Origin: Aurantiacibacter sp. MUD61
GTDB lineage: Bacteria; Pseudomonadota; Alphaproteobacteria; Sphingomonadales; Sphingomonadaceae
Direction: 5' to 3'
NCBI RefSeq assembly: GCF_027912455.1
Contig: NZ_CP115446.1
Span: 2,627,501 to 2,691,500, forward strand
Length of the DNA stretch: 64,000 nucleotides
Below, piece by piece: positions 26,064 to 35,254 of this stretch. The position numbers were made by a program, and so were the translations under genes. The notes beneath the pieces are model-generated. The model was not told the DNA's origin. It searched no databases and saw nothing but the letters and a program-made list of their open reading frames with translations. The first letter of the stretch is position 1; each line of letters begins with the position of its first letter.

Positions 26064-26477
26064 ATGAAGCTGTTTGCGCGCGAGACACAAAAGCCAGTTA
26101 CAGAACGCCGCGCCAGCCCCCGAACCCGTGTCGATTGCATGGTCCTTATCCTCAACCCCAGCGGCAATGTGCCCGGGCGCCTGTTCGATATCTCGGAGCA
26201 CGGCGCGCGGATCACGGCGGAGAAACCTCCGGGAAAGGGCTGCGCGGTGATCCTCGACTGGCCCTATGGCGAGGCATACGGGTTCATCACCTGGTCGAAG
26301 CCCGGCATGTGCGGCGTGCAGTTCGAAGCGCCCATCCCTCTCAAAATGCTCGAAAAGACTATCGAGGAGGCGCCCTCCGGCCCCAGGCTGGTGCATAACG
26401 CTGACAGCGGCGCTGGTCCCTCCGTGCCTGACGGCTCCAAGCCGAATAACGGCGGAAAACCCATGCTATTTTGTTGA
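26064..26477 (+). CDS. PilZ-domain protein
   Basis: A 137-residue cytoplasmic protein with a single PilZ domain. The cyclic-di-GMP contact motifs are visible: 'ERRASPRTRVD' near residue 14 (RxxxR type) and 'DISEHGARI' near 45 (D/NxSxxG type). Both are intact, so it probably binds cyclic-di-GMP. The last 30 residues (after 'EEAPSGPRLVHN') are low-complexity and probably disordered. No cognate enzyme or motor gene is adjacent. The start follows ACGGGGC; the fold begins shortly after, so the start is reasonable. Its output is unknown. Confidence 0.85.
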   Translation: MKLFARETQKPVTERRASPRTRVDCMVLILNPSGNVPGRLFDISEHGARITAEKPPGKGCAVILDWPYGEAYGFITWSKPGMCGVQFEAPIPLKMLEKTIEEAPSGPRLVHNADSGAGPSVPDGSKPNNGGKPMLFC

Positions 26478-26529
26478 TCGCGAGTCGGTGAAGCTGGAAC
26501 CAAGCTTCGCCCTGTGACATTGCGGTGGC

Positions 26530-27330
26530 ATGGATATCATGGCGCTGCTTTCCGATCCCGCCGCATGGCTGGCATTGCTCACCCTGATCGCGCTGGAGGT
26601 CATCCTCGGCGTCGACAACCTCATCTTCATCGCCATCCTGTCCAACAAGCTGCCCGAGCACCAGCAAAGCAAGGCGCGGCGCATCGGCCTGGCGCTGGCT
26701 CTGATCATGCGCATCGGGCTGCTGATGCTGATCGGCTGGATCGTGACATTGCAGGAGCCCTTGTTCGACCTTGGCATTACAGGCGCGCCGAATGACTATG
26801 GCGAACCGAGTTTCGAAACCGCATTCAGCGGGCGCGACCTGATCCTGCTGGCGGGTGGCCTGTTCCTGCTGTGGAAGGCGACCAAGGAAATCCACCACTC
26901 GATGGAGCCGGAGGACAATTCGGGCGACATTCTCGACAAGACGCCGGACATGGCCAAGGCCGCGACTGCCACTTTCGGAGCGGTCATCGCGCAGATCGTG
27001 GCGATCGACCTTGTGTTCTCGGTCGATTCGATCCTCACCGCGGTGGGCATGACGGACGAAATCCCCATCATGGTCGCTGCCGTGGTTTTCACCGTTGGTG
27101 TGATGATGGTCGCCGCCGATCCCCTCGCCCGTTTTATCGAAAAAAACCCGACGCTGGTGATGCTCGCCCTCGCCTTCCTCGTGATGATCGGCGTCGTCCT
27201 GATCGCCGACGGTTTCGGCTTCCACGTCCCCAAGGGCTACATCTACGTCGCGATGGGCTTTTCCGTCGGAGTGGAAATTCTCAACATGGTTCAGCGGAAC
27301 AAGCGTGAGAAGCTGGCGGCGGAGACTTGA
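26530..27330 (+). CDS. TerC-family integral membrane protein
   Basis: A 266-residue membrane protein of the TerC family with about seven transmembrane helices. The hallmark acidic helices are present: '[16 protein letters not shown]' (about 20-35) and '[20 protein letters not shown]' (about 155-175). Their Asp/Asn residues are thought to bind metal. Characterised relatives (Alx, YkoY/MeeF) export manganese, so a role in metal export is likely but not shown. No Mn-sensing riboswitch is visible in the short leader. Its stop overlaps the TTG start of the next gene. Confidence 0.88.
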   Translation: MDIMALLSDPAAWLALLTLIALEVILGVDNLIFIAILSNKLPEHQQSKARRIGLALALIMRIGLLMLIGWIVTLQEPLFDLGITGAPNDYGEPSFETAFSGRDLILLAGGLFLLWKATKEIHHSMEPEDNSGDILDKTPDMAKAATATFGAVIAQIVAIDLVFSVDSILTAVGMTDEIPIMVAAVVFTVGVMMVAADPLARFIEKNPTLVMLALAFLVMIGVVLIADGFGFHVPKGYIYVAMGFSVGVEILNMVQRNKREKLAAET

Positions 27331-28577
27331 AACGCAAGCTGGCCCGTTCGATAGCCCTTTTGGCTTTCGCGCCACTTGTGTTGGCGCAAGCAACGCCGCC
27401 GCCGACTTTGAATGATGTCCTTCGATTAACGCTTCAAGACGACCTTATGCCTGCCTTGGTATTGCTTGAAGAAGTGATGGAGGCTGACCCGCAAGCGAGC
27501 CGTACGGGGGCGCAGTACTGGTCGTTTAGCGGTGATCTGGCGACAGCAAATGAACTTTGGGTGCGAGGAGTGGACCCACCAAGCGGATCGTTACCTGACC
27601 TCTCGGGCCTGCAAGCATTGCCAGCCATAGAGGAAATCGTTCGTAGTGCTGAGAGTGCACGCGTGGTGATCATCAACGAGGCACATCATTCGCCTCGCCA
27701 GCGGGCGTTTACTCACGATTTGATGCTCGCGCTGCGTGATGTGGGTTTCACGCATTTTGCGGCGGAGACGTTTTGCTCAGGATTACATTGTGGGCCGCTG
27801 CTCGTCGACGGTGCCCCGGTCGGAAATGCGGTCACTGGATTCTACACAATGGAACCGGTTTTCGGCGATCTCGCGCGACAAGCCGAAGTGGCTGGCTACA
27901 CCTTGATCGGCTACGAGATTACTCCGGAACAGCGCGCAGCCTTTGGTGCAGATCCGAACATCGATATCCGCAACTACCGCGAGCTTTCGCAAGCAGAGAA
28001 TATCAAGGCAGTGCTCGACTCCGATCCGGAGCTTCGCATCCTGATCCATGTCGGCTTTGGCCATGTTGCGGAAAGTCTGCCGGATGCACCATTGCACGTT
28101 TTCGCAGGTCGGCTCAAAGAGCTGACGGGTGAAGATCCGCTGACGATCGATCAAACCCAAGGCACTGAGCAGCATGGTGATCATAACTCGTTGCTTTACA
28201 GGGCCTATGTCTCGCACTTCGGCGCACCCGCTATTCCCGTTGCCATTCCATACGGATCAGAGCGACCGTCTGGTACTTACCGGGTCGATTACGGCGTGAT
28301 CCATCCCGAACAACAGCTAATCAATGGCCGACCCGACTGGCTCGGCATGGGCGGGTACCGCAAACCCCGGGTGGTTCCCTTGCAAGCCTTGGGTGTACGA
28401 AGTCTGGTGCGCGCGTTTGTTGTAGGTGAGCCGGAAGGCGCGATTGCAATGGACCAGATGTTGGTTGGACCTGACGCCGAGGCGGTGACGCTTATGTTGC
28501 CTTCGGGCGAGTATCGGTTGGTTCGGCAGACTGTGATGGGTGAGAACTTGCCTCTGGGAGTGATCGAAATCGAATAG
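27327..28577 (+). CDS. Secreted protein, TraB/ChaN-like, function unknown
   Basis: A 416-residue protein with a signal peptide ([21 protein letters not shown]), so probably periplasmic. The middle carries '[16 protein letters not shown]' (about 112) and 'FTHFAAETF', then '[14 protein letters not shown]' and '[13 protein letters not shown]'. This Glu-His-rich pattern resembles the ChaN/EreA/Tiki/TraB-like superfamily of metal- or haem-associated hydrolases. I cannot assign a reaction. The start is a TTG overlapping the terC stop (TTGA), so it is translated after terC. Codon choice is noticeably less GC-ending than in its neighbours (TTG, GCT, GAT, CGA are frequent), which may mark later acquisition. 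Confidence 0.6.
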   Translation: MKRKLARSIALLAFAPLVLAQATPPPTLNDVLRLTLQDDLMPALVLLEEVMEADPQASRTGAQYWSFSGDLATANELWVRGVDPPSGSLPDLSGLQALPAIEEIVRSAESARVVIINEAHHSPRQRAFTHDLMLALRDVGFTHFAAETFCSGLHCGPLLVDGAPVGNAVTGFYTMEPVFGDLARQAEVAGYTLIGYEITPEQRAAFGADPNIDIRNYRELSQAENIKAVLDSDPELRILIHVGFGHVAESLPDAPLHVFAGRLKELTGEDPLTIDQTQGTEQHGDHNSLLYRAYVSHFGAPAIPVAIPYGSERPSGTYRVDYGVIHPEQQLINGRPDWLGMGGYRKPRVVPLQALGVRSLVRAFVVGEPEGAIAMDQMLVGPDAEAVTLMLPSGEYRLVRQTVMGENLPLGVIEIE

Positions 28578-28753
28578 TCCCTGCAATGGGCTTTCCTACA
28601 TCGGCGGATCTGTGCTGGTCATTTTGAATGACGACAATTGCCCGCGCCCCTGACACTTTTGATCGGTATTTCCGCAATTTGCGCCACGCTGTTTGCAGGC
28701 ATTCTTTTCTTCGCCTGGACACTGTCACACCTGTCACACCCCTTTCAACTAAC

Positions 28754-30379
28754 TCACGCAAACAGGCCCTGCACGAACCATTCGGGCGCGCCGCCTCGCC
28801 CGTCTCCGATCAGGCCGAGGCGGTAGAGCCAGTAGCGGCGGCCCTTCGCATCTTCGATCCGGTAGTAGTCGCGCAGGCGGGCTGTGCCTTTCTCGCGCCA
28901 CCATTCGGGCGCGATGCGTTCCGGCCCTTCCACCCGCGCCACTTCGAAGACCTCGCCGCGCCAGCGAAAGCGCTGGGGATAACCATCGGGGCTGGCATAG
29001 AGCACGGCGATCCCCTCTGCCGGTTCGAGCAGCTTGATGGGGCGGGTGTGGAAAGCGAGCTGGCCCTGCGTGGCGGGCTCTGCCTCAAGCGGCGGCTGCC
29101 AGCCCTGCGCGCGTTCGGGAACATGGCTCGCCTTCAGCACCGGGCGCTGCACCGCGCCTTTGCCAAGCCGCACGGTCAGCCGGTCCATGCAGGCGGCAAG
29201 CGAAGTGCCATGCGCCTCTGCCGCAGCTTCCAGATCGGTCTGGTCGAGGCCCAGCGGCTCTGCCCAGCTGGCGCGCAGGCGCACCATCTCGATCCCGAAG
29301 CCCGCATCCACATCGTCAAGGCGCGCGGTGAACAGCCGCAGGATATGCGCCGGATCGCGGGTGGCCGCCGCCATCTCCAGTTCGCGCACCACCACTTCGC
29401 CATCGACGCGCCACATGCCCAGTTGCAGCCGGCGTGCACCCTCGCCTCTCCCTTCCAGTTCGCGCGCCATGTCTTCGGCAAGGTCGCGCACCACCGTATC
29501 GAGCAGGTCGCGGTGACGGATCGGTTCGAGCAGGCGGCGCTGCACCAGCGCGGCGGTGAGCGGGACGACGGGCAGCAATGGTTCGGGCACGCGGCCGGCC
29601 AGCTGGTCCATGCGGATAAGCGGGTTGGCGGCAGGCGACTTGCGATTGCGGAAGCGGCGGTGGAGCGCATCGCGCCCGCGCTGCTCGTCCCCCCGGCCCT
29701 CGCCCACGCTGGTAAGGTCGCCAAGCCGCTTCAGCCCCAACCGCCGCAGCACCAGCAGCACGTCATTGTCGAGGCGGAGCGCGGCCACCGGCAGGTCCGC
29801 AAGGCGCGCGGCGATGTCTTCATCCGGTCCAAGGATCGCTCCCGATGCGGCGAAATGCGCCAGCGCCCAGGCCGCGCCTGCCGTGGGCGCGATGGCCGCG
29901 CTGACCGAGAGGCCGCGCGCGGTGCAACGCGCCTCCACATCGGCGAGCAGGCGGCGCTCTCCGCCGAACAGGTGCGCCACCGCGCTCACATCCACCAGCA
30001 GGCCATCGGGCGCGTCCATCGCGCTCCACGGGCCCCAGCGCTGCGCCCAGATGGCGAGCCGTTCAAGGAAAGCGAGATCGCCCGCCGGATCGCTCGGCCG
30101 CACGGCGATGGCGGGGCACAGCGTGCGCGCGTCGGCCAGCATCATGCCTTTTGCAGCGCCAGCAGCAAGGCCAGCGGCATTGGCCGCATCGATGCGCGGG
30201 CCATGCGCGGTCTCGGTGATCAGCGCGAGCGGCTCGCTATCGGCGCCTTCGCCCGCCTTGCAGTTCTCAGAGTGCCGCCAGCGATCGAGTGCCAGCTCGC
30301 TCGCCCAGATCGCCATGATCCGGCGCGGCGGGGCTGCTGGCAGGTTCGATACGCTCTGCGGCGAGGAAGCTGTGTTCAT
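28754..30379 (-). CDS. imuB: Mutasome Y-family polymerase-like protein ImuB
   Basis: Catalytically inactive Y-family polymerase relative that tethers ImuA and DnaE2 to the beta clamp during SOS mutagenesis. The 541-residue protein shows the Y-family start ('MAIWASELALDRW'), 'DAPDGLLVDVSAVAHLFGG' where active polymerases carry catalytic acids, and a DNA-binding helix-hairpin-helix ('LRRLGLKRLGDLTS'). The C-terminus with 'YRIEDAKGRRYWLYRLGLIG' is typical of ImuB. ATG 30379 overlaps imuA by 113 bases; ATG 30316 (MAIWASELA) is the start most relatives would suggest. Its polymerase partner dnaE2 lies 7 kb away in the second LexA-boxed operon. Confidence 0.92.
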   Translation of the reverse strand: MNTASSPQSVSNLPAAPPRRIMAIWASELALDRWRHSENCKAGEGADSEPLALITETAHGPRIDAANAAGLAAGAAKGMMLADARTLCPAIAVRPSDPAGDLAFLERLAIWAQRWGPWSAMDAPDGLLVDVSAVAHLFGGERRLLADVEARCTARGLSVSAAIAPTAGAAWALAHFAASGAILGPDEDIAARLADLPVAALRLDNDVLLVLRRLGLKRLGDLTSVGEGRGDEQRGRDALHRRFRNRKSPAANPLIRMDQLAGRVPEPLLPVVPLTAALVQRRLLEPIRHRDLLDTVVRDLAEDMARELEGRGEGARRLQLGMWRVDGEVVVRELEMAAATRDPAHILRLFTARLDDVDAGFGIEMVRLRASWAEPLGLDQTDLEAAAEAHGTSLAACMDRLTVRLGKGAVQRPVLKASHVPERAQGWQPPLEAEPATQGQLAFHTRPIKLLEPAEGIAVLYASPDGYPQRFRWRGEVFEVARVEGPERIAPEWWREKGTARLRDYYRIEDAKGRRYWLYRLGLIGDGRGGAPEWFVQGLFA

Positions 30380-31028
30380 CGCGCAGGATCCACTCTCCGG
30401 GAATGTGGGTACGGCTGCGGAACAGCTCTGCCTGCCAGGCCGGGCGGCCGGGGGCCTGAGGGTTCCACAGCGGCGGGGCGGATTGGGCCGAGCCGATACG
30501 CCAGCGCATGCGCGCAGAGCTCAAATCCGCTTTGGCGTCGAGCCGGATGAGCAGCAGCGGCACGCCATGCTTCTCCGTCGCCAGGGTGAGGCGGCGCGAG
30601 GCGGTGAAGTCCATCGCCCGCGGATTGCCGGCCACTTCGCCGATCACGCAAGCCAGGTCACGGCAGCGCATCCCCTCCTCCATGGCGAAAAGCGCATCCT
30701 CCGGCGTCCTGGCGGCGACATGGATCAGGCGGTGGCGCAGGGCTTCGGGAAGGCCCGGGCGATACGGCCTGCCGCCTGCGCGCATTGCCGCATGGTCCTG
30801 CACCCACAGCACCGCGCGCTCCTCCGCTGCAGGAAGGCTGTCGTCCTGCCGTGCGGCGCTGCGCCAGCCATCCATCGCCAGGGCAAAGGCCGCCCCTGCC
30901 CCGCTCGCCTCATTGGCGGGGGCAAAGATCTCGCTATGCAGGGCTGGCGCGCTGCCGGGATGCCAACGCGGATTGCGGGCACCGGCACGAGACATCTCCG
31001 CTGCGCGTGGCAGGGTAGCCATGTCCAT
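30267..31028 (-). CDS. imuA: SOS mutasome protein ImuA
   Basis: A 253-residue RecA/SulA-like protein that partners ImuB and DnaE2 in translesion synthesis. Recognisable segments: 'ALHSEIFAPANEASGAGAAFALAM' near residue 29, 'VLWVQDHAAMRAGGRPYRPGL', and 'RLIHVAARTPEDALFAMEEGMRC'. No complete Walker A motif is visible, as expected for this family. AAGGAG lies about 11 bases before ATG 31028. A LexA box starts 18 bases upstream, overlapping the -10. It is the first gene of imuA-imuB and is divergent from the PPOX-family gene. Confidence 0.9.
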   Translation of the reverse strand: MDMATLPRAAEMSRAGARNPRWHPGSAPALHSEIFAPANEASGAGAAFALAMDGWRSAARQDDSLPAAEERAVLWVQDHAAMRAGGRPYRPGLPEALRHRLIHVAARTPEDALFAMEEGMRCRDLACVIGEVAGNPRAMDFTASRRLTLATEKHGVPLLLIRLDAKADLSSARMRWRIGSAQSAPPLWNPQAPGRPAWQAELFRSRTHIPGEWILRDEHSFLAAERIEPASSPAAPDHGDLGERAGTRSLAAL

Positions 31029-31045
31029 TCCGAATCGACTCCTTT

Positions 31046-31080
31046 GTTCCTCTTATGTTCCCATTCACGCAGCCATGCAA
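31046..31080 (-). promoter_or_regulatory. LexA box overlapping the imuAB promoter
   Basis: GTTC-CTCTTAT-GTTC (31046-31060). On the minus strand TTGCAT (31080-31075), a 17-base spacer and CATAAG place the -10 inside the box, in the same layout as the dnaE2 operon promoter. Confidence 0.88.
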
Positions 31081-31167
31081 CTGCTTGGCCCACCAATCGT
31101 GTTGATGAGCCAAGAGAAGTGGAACCGCGGGCGGGGGCAAGCCGTTGGAACAGCAAAGGAGATTGAA

Positions 31168-31638
31168 ATGACCGATACCAAGGAACTGAAGCACGACTTC
31201 TGGAAATCGCTGGACAGCAGCCCGTTCGTCTTCCTGCAGCTCGACGCAGCGCCGGAAACCGCCGTGCCGATGACCGCGCAGCTCGACAAGGATGCAAACA
31301 GCGCGATCTGGTTCTTCACCACCAAGGATCACGTGCTCGCCAATGGCGGCCCCGCCACCGCGACTTTCGCAGGCAAGGGGCACGAGATGTTCGCGCGCTT
31401 CTCAGGTGTGCTGACAGAGGAAACCAGCAAGGAACGCCTCGACAAGCAGTGGAGTACCATTGTCGAAGCATGGTTCCCCGGCGGCAAGGACGATCCGAAC
31501 CTGCTGATGCTGCGCATGGACCTTGGTCAGGCCGAGATCTGGAACAGCGATCTGGGCTTTGTCGACAATGCCAAGATGCTCTTCGGATTTGACGTGCGCG
31601 AAGACGCCAAGGAAGAGCATACCGAAACGACGCTCTAA
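31168..31638 (+). CDS. Pyridoxamine 5'-phosphate oxidase-family flavin protein
   Basis: A 156-residue protein of the split-barrel PPOX class, closest in look to the 'general stress protein 26' group, which bind FMN, F420 or haem. Features: 'FWKSLDSSPFVFLQLD', 'MTAQLDKDANSAIWFFTTKD' and 'EAWFPGGKDDPNLLMLRMDL', with the Trp-rich C-terminus. AAGGAG sits about 9 bases before ATG 31168. It faces the imuA LexA box across 108 bases, but no second LexA-overlapped promoter is evident on this strand. It ends at a strong terminator. Cofactor and substrate are unknown. Confidence 0.85.
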   Translation: MTDTKELKHDFWKSLDSSPFVFLQLDAAPETAVPMTAQLDKDANSAIWFFTTKDHVLANGGPATATFAGKGHEMFARFSGVLTEETSKERLDKQWSTIVEAWFPGGKDDPNLLMLRMDLGQAEIWNSDLGFVDNAKMLFGFDVREDAKEEHTETTL

Positions 31639-31661
31639 GCTACACAGAGCACCGCAAAGAG

Positions 31662-31699
31662 AAAGGGCCGCCGCTCCAATCCGGAGCGGCGGCCCTTTT
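31662..31699. terminator. Strong bidirectional terminator between PPOX and NSS genes
   Basis: AAAGGGCCGCCGCTCC-AATC-GGAGCGGCGGCCCTTT stem of 16 bp with A and T tracts on its two sides, between convergent genes. Confidence 0.95.
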
Positions 31700-31727
31700 C
31701 GCTTTCCTACACGCTAGGCGCTGTGCC

Positions 31728-33179
31728 TTAGCCCGCCGCTGCCGGAGTGATCAGGCCCGGGAACAAGCCGAACAGCAGGACGAGGCCAACCGCGATGGGG
31801 CAGACAAACGCGACGAGGAAACGCCACAGCATGAACATGCCGCCAGAAAGACCGGTCTGCTGCTGCACAAGGCGACGATCCGCAAACCAGCCGACGAAGA
31901 TCGATACGAGGAACGCGCCAAGGGGCAGCATGATCTTGCCGGTAAAGCCGTCAAGCGCATCGAGGATGTCGTTCTCTGCGAAGATGTCCCAGAACCACAG
32001 CGGCCGGACTTCAGACCACACATTGTAGCCGAGCGCGCACACTACGCCGATCAGGAAGGCAACACCGCCCACCAGGATCGCCGCCACAGGGCGACGGAAA
32101 CGGAAGCGGTCGATCACCCAGGCCGTCGGGCCTTCGAGCAGCGAGATCGAACTCGTCAACGCCGCAAAGAAGATCAGCGTAAAGAACACGAACCCGACCA
32201 GCGAACCTGCCGGCATCTGGTTGAAAGCGATCGGCAGCGACTGGAAGATCAGCGCCGGGCCAGCAGCCGGATCGAGACCGACCGAGAAGACGATCGGGAA
32301 GATCATCAGGCCGGCGAGGATCGCAACCGCCGTATCGGCAAAAGCGATCATGGTTGCCGTGGGAGCGAGGTTCACATCGCGCGACACATAGGCACCGTAG
32401 GTCAGCAAGCCACCCGCTGCGAGGCTGAGCGAGAACAGGGCCTGCCCCAATGCCTCGTTCAATGCGGTCGGGTTCAGCTTCTCGAAGTCCGGTGTGAACA
32501 TGAAGGCAACCGCATCGCCAAACTCATCGGTCACGATCGCGCCGTACAGCGTCACAACGACAAGCAAGACGAAGAACGCCGGCATCAGCCACTTCGCGGC
32601 CTTCTCGATCCCGTCGCCAACACCGCTCGCCACGATCCATACCGTTGCCGCCATGAAGGCAGCATGCAAACCGATCAACAGGCCCGGGCTCGCAAAGAGA
32701 TCTCCCATGCGGCCCGTGATCTCGTCCTGGCTCTCGCCAGCAAACGCCCCGGCAAACGGCTCGCCGCTAAACAGTGCGCCGAAGAAGTCCCCTCCCGACG
32801 CGAAAACGTAATTGATGACCCAGCCAGCCACCACGGAGTAGAAGGAGAGGATCAGAAAACCCGCCGTAATCTGCAGCGCGCCGATGCCTTTCCAGTTCTT
32901 GGATCGCTTCGAATGCTCCGCCACATTGCGGACGGAGCCAATTGCATCCTCTCCGCCAGCGCGGCCGAGCAGGATCTCGGAAAGGACCAGCGGCAGGCCC
33001 AGAAGGATCACGAAACCGATGTAGACAAGAATGAAAGCACCGCCCCCGTTCTCACCCGCAAGCGTCGGAAAACGCCAGATATTGCCAAGGCCAACGGCTG
33101 CGCCAACGGCAGCCAGAATGAATGCTGTACGTGAAGACCAACCGTCCCCCGAAGTGGTCCCCGACTGGGTAAGTGCCAT
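31728..33179 (-). CDS. Sodium-dependent transporter, NSS/SNF family
   Basis: A 483-residue membrane symporter of the neurotransmitter:sodium symporter family (LeuT-like). The N-terminal signature 'SRTAFILAAVGAAVGLGNIWRFP' (about 15-37) carries the unwound helix 1 that binds sodium and substrate; 'NGGGAFILVYIGF' follows. About 11-12 helices can be counted. Substrate is probably an amino acid or amine; the sequence alone does not say which. The start is ATG 33179 (MALTQSG), since the upstream extension is unlike the family. It is divergent from panB over 89 bases. Confidence 0.9.
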   Translation of the reverse strand: MALTQSGTTSGDGWSSRTAFILAAVGAAVGLGNIWRFPTLAGENGGGAFILVYIGFVILLGLPLVLSEILLGRAGGEDAIGSVRNVAEHSKRSKNWKGIGALQITAGFLILSFYSVVAGWVINYVFASGGDFFGALFSGEPFAGAFAGESQDEITGRMGDLFASPGLLIGLHAAFMAATVWIVASGVGDGIEKAAKWLMPAFFVLLVVVTLYGAIVTDEFGDAVAFMFTPDFEKLNPTALNEALGQALFSLSLAAGGLLTYGAYVSRDVNLAPTATMIAFADTAVAILAGLMIFPIVFSVGLDPAAGPALIFQSLPIAFNQMPAGSLVGFVFFTLIFFAALTSSISLLEGPTAWVIDRFRFRRPVAAILVGGVAFLIGVVCALGYNVWSEVRPLWFWDIFAENDILDALDGFTGKIMLPLGAFLVSIFVGWFADRRLVQQQTGLSGGMFMLWRFLVAFVCPIAVGLVLLFGLFPGLITPAAAG

Positions 33180-33268
33180 AGTAAAGATTATCCTCTCGCC
33201 CGAAGGTTTGCGCCCTTTTGCATACAAACAAGTCTCGCGTCGAGAGGGCAGTCTGTTAAAGAGGTCGT

Positions 33269-34141
33269 ATGTCCACGACCTACACACTCGATACATCGAC
33301 CAGCCGCGCCAATCCCACTCCTGCGCCGATGAAGCGGCTCACCGTGCCGAAGATTCGCGCGCGGAAGGTAGACGGCACAACGGAAGAACCGATTGTGATG
33401 CTGACGGCGTACACCGCGCGGCAGGCGCAACTGCTCGATCCGCATTGCGACCTGCTGCTGGTGGGAGATTCGCTTGGTCAGGTGATCTATGGCCTGCCCT
33501 CCACGATCCCTGTCACCATGGAAATGATGGCGAACCATGCCGCTGCTGTGGTGCGGGGTAGTTACCATTCGGTAGTGGTCGTCGACATGCCGTTCGGCTC
33601 TTACGAGGCCTCACCGCAAGACGCTTTCGATGCGGCCGCTCGGCTGCTGAAAGAAAGCGGCGCTGCGGCAGTGAAGCTGGAAGGCGGCGAAGCGATGGCG
33701 GAAACCGTGGCTTTCCTTAGCCAGCGCGGCATTCCGGTGATGGGCCATGTCGGCCTGACCCCGCAGGCCGTCAATGTGCTCGGCGGCTATATGGCCCGCG
33801 GCCGCAGCGATGCAGAAGCCGAAAAGATTGTCAGCGATGCCAAGGCCTTGGACGAGGCCGGAGCATTCGCCATCGTCGTTGAAGGCGTGGTCGAGCCTAT
33901 TGCTATCGCGGTGACCGAAGCAGTGTCCTGCCCCACCATCGGCATTGGCGCCTCGGCCAAATGCGATGGGCAGGTGCTGGTGACAGACGACATGCTCGGC
34001 ATGTTCGAACGCGTCCCGCGCTTCGTGAAGAAGTATAACGACATTGCAACGACCATTGGCGACACGGCTGCGCAATATGCCGACGAGGTTCGCAATCGTA
34101 GCTTCCCCGGGCCGGAACAGCTTTACCAACCCAAGAGCTGA
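33269..34141 (+). CDS. panB: 3-methyl-2-oxobutanoate hydroxymethyltransferase
   Basis: First enzyme of pantothenate synthesis: transfers a hydroxymethyl group from 5,10-methylene-THF to 3-methyl-2-oxobutanoate to give ketopantoate. The 290-residue protein has the PanB barrel motifs '[13 protein letters not shown]' , '[13 protein letters not shown]' (metal-binding Asp), '[13 protein letters not shown]', 'VKLEGGEAM' (catalytic Glu), '[10 protein letters not shown]' and '[15 protein letters not shown]'. AGAGG lies about 4 bases before ATG 33269. panC is not in the window. It draws on the same 2-oxoacid as leuA and the BKD complex. Confidence 0.95.
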   Translation: MSTTYTLDTSTSRANPTPAPMKRLTVPKIRARKVDGTTEEPIVMLTAYTARQAQLLDPHCDLLLVGDSLGQVIYGLPSTIPVTMEMMANHAAAVVRGSYHSVVVVDMPFGSYEASPQDAFDAAARLLKESGAAAVKLEGGEAMAETVAFLSQRGIPVMGHVGLTPQAVNVLGGYMARGRSDAEAEKIVSDAKALDEAGAFAIVVEGVVEPIAIAVTEAVSCPTIGIGASAKCDGQVLVTDDMLGMFERVPRFVKKYNDIATTIGDTAAQYADEVRNRSFPGPEQLYQPKS

Positions 34142-34186
34142 CGGCGCAAAGCCACCCTAATTCTCCGTTTCATCAGGATTGACCGC

Positions 34187-35254
34187 ATGGCGACCTTGCT
34201 GCGCTATTACACATTCTCGCTGTTCTTCACCGCAGGCTGCCTGGGGCTTGGCCTGTGGTATGCGATTGCCAGCACCGACACTCTCGGCGCGGTGCTGCAG
34301 ATCATGTGGATCATCACGATCCTTTCCATCCTCGAAGTCTCATTGAGCTTCGACAATGCGGTGGTGAATGCGACTGTCCTGCGGGAGATGGATCCTGTCT
34401 GGCAGCAGCGCTTTCTGGTCTGGGGTATTGCGATTGCGGTGTTCGGGACGCGTATTGTTTTTCCGCTCGCAATTGTCGCGATTGCGGCGAATATCGGGCC
34501 TATCGAGGCGGTGAACCTATCGCTGAACGATCCCGAGCAATATGAGCAGATCGTGTCAGGCGCGCACATCGGCATTGCCGGTTTCGGCGGCGCGTTCCTT
34601 GCAATGGTGGGCCTCAAATTCTTCTTTGACGCGGACAAGGACGTGCACTGGATCGGCGTGCTGGAAAGGCAGCTCACAAAAGTGGCTGCCCTGCCCGCAA
34701 TTGAAATTGCGCTGCTGCTGGTCGTGATCTGGGTAATCTCGATGCAGCTTTCCGATGCGGATGCGCTGACTTTCATCACCGCAGGCGTGCTCGGCCTGGT
34801 GACATACATCGCCGTCGATGCGCTCGGCGAATATCTGAACATGCGCGAGGAAGCGAAAAAGGCCAGTGGCGCCGTCGTGCGATCCGGCCTTGGCGGTTTC
34901 CTTTACCTCGAAGTCCTCGATGCGAGCTTCAGCTTCGACGGGGTGATCGGCGCCTTTGCACTGTCGAACAATATGATCGTTATCGCGCTGGGTCTCTCCA
35001 TCGGGGCAATGTTCGTGCGCTCCATGACGATCCACCTCGTACGCAAGGGAACGCTGGCGGAATATCGCTACCTCGAGCACGGCGCGTTCTGGGCAATCAT
35101 CGTGCTCGGCGCGATCATGCTGACATCGGCCATCGTGCATGTGCCCGAAGCGATTACCGGTCTTATTGGCGTGGTATTGATCGGGCTGAGTTTCTGGTGG
35201 TCGGTGCGACACAACCGCGCGGAAAAAGCAGCCGGGGCTAGCCCTGCCGAGTAA
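34187..35254 (+). CDS. DUF475 / TerC-like integral membrane protein
   Basis: A 355-residue multi-helix membrane protein of the DUF475 group, distant relatives of TerC. It has two acidic helix motifs like TerC: 'LEVSLSFDNAVVNATVL' (about 48-65) and 'LEVLDASFSFDGVIGAFAL' (about 240-260). A conserved soluble loop 'FFFDADKDVHWIGVLE' lies between. Metal transport is a reasonable guess from the acidic intramembrane residues but is not established. It follows panB by 45 bases and may share its transcript. It is the second TerC-type gene in 8 kb, not a recent duplicate of 26530-27330. Confidence 0.82.
   Translation: MATLLRYYTFSLFFTAGCLGLGLWYAIASTDTLGAVLQIMWIITILSILEVSLSFDNAVVNATVLREMDPVWQQRFLVWGIAIAVFGTRIVFPLAIVAIAANIGPIEAVNLSLNDPEQYEQIVSGAHIGIAGFGGAFLAMVGLKFFFDADKDVHWIGVLERQLTKVAALPAIEIALLLVVIWVISMQLSDADALTFITAGVLGLVTYIAVDALGEYLNMREEAKKASGAVVRSGLGGFLYLEVLDASFSFDGVIGAFALSNNMIVIALGLSIGAMFVRSMTIHLVRKGTLAEYRYLEHGAFWAIIVLGAIMLTSAIVHVPEAITGLIGVVLIGLSFWWSVRHNRAEKAAGASPAE

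Noticed and set aside
26478..26529. yybP-ykoY manganese riboswitch before terC
   Set aside because: The leader is only about 50 bases and lacks the conserved three-way-junction motifs.
28638..28826. Possible small protein with one membrane helix (MPAPLTLLIGISAIC...)
   Set aside because: Starts with TTG, has no clear ribosome-binding site, and its second half runs antisense into the imuB end. It may be real but I cannot support it.
26530..35254. The two TerC-type genes as a recent duplication
   Set aside because: They share only the acidic helix pattern. Length, order of helices and loops differ (TerC versus DUF475).
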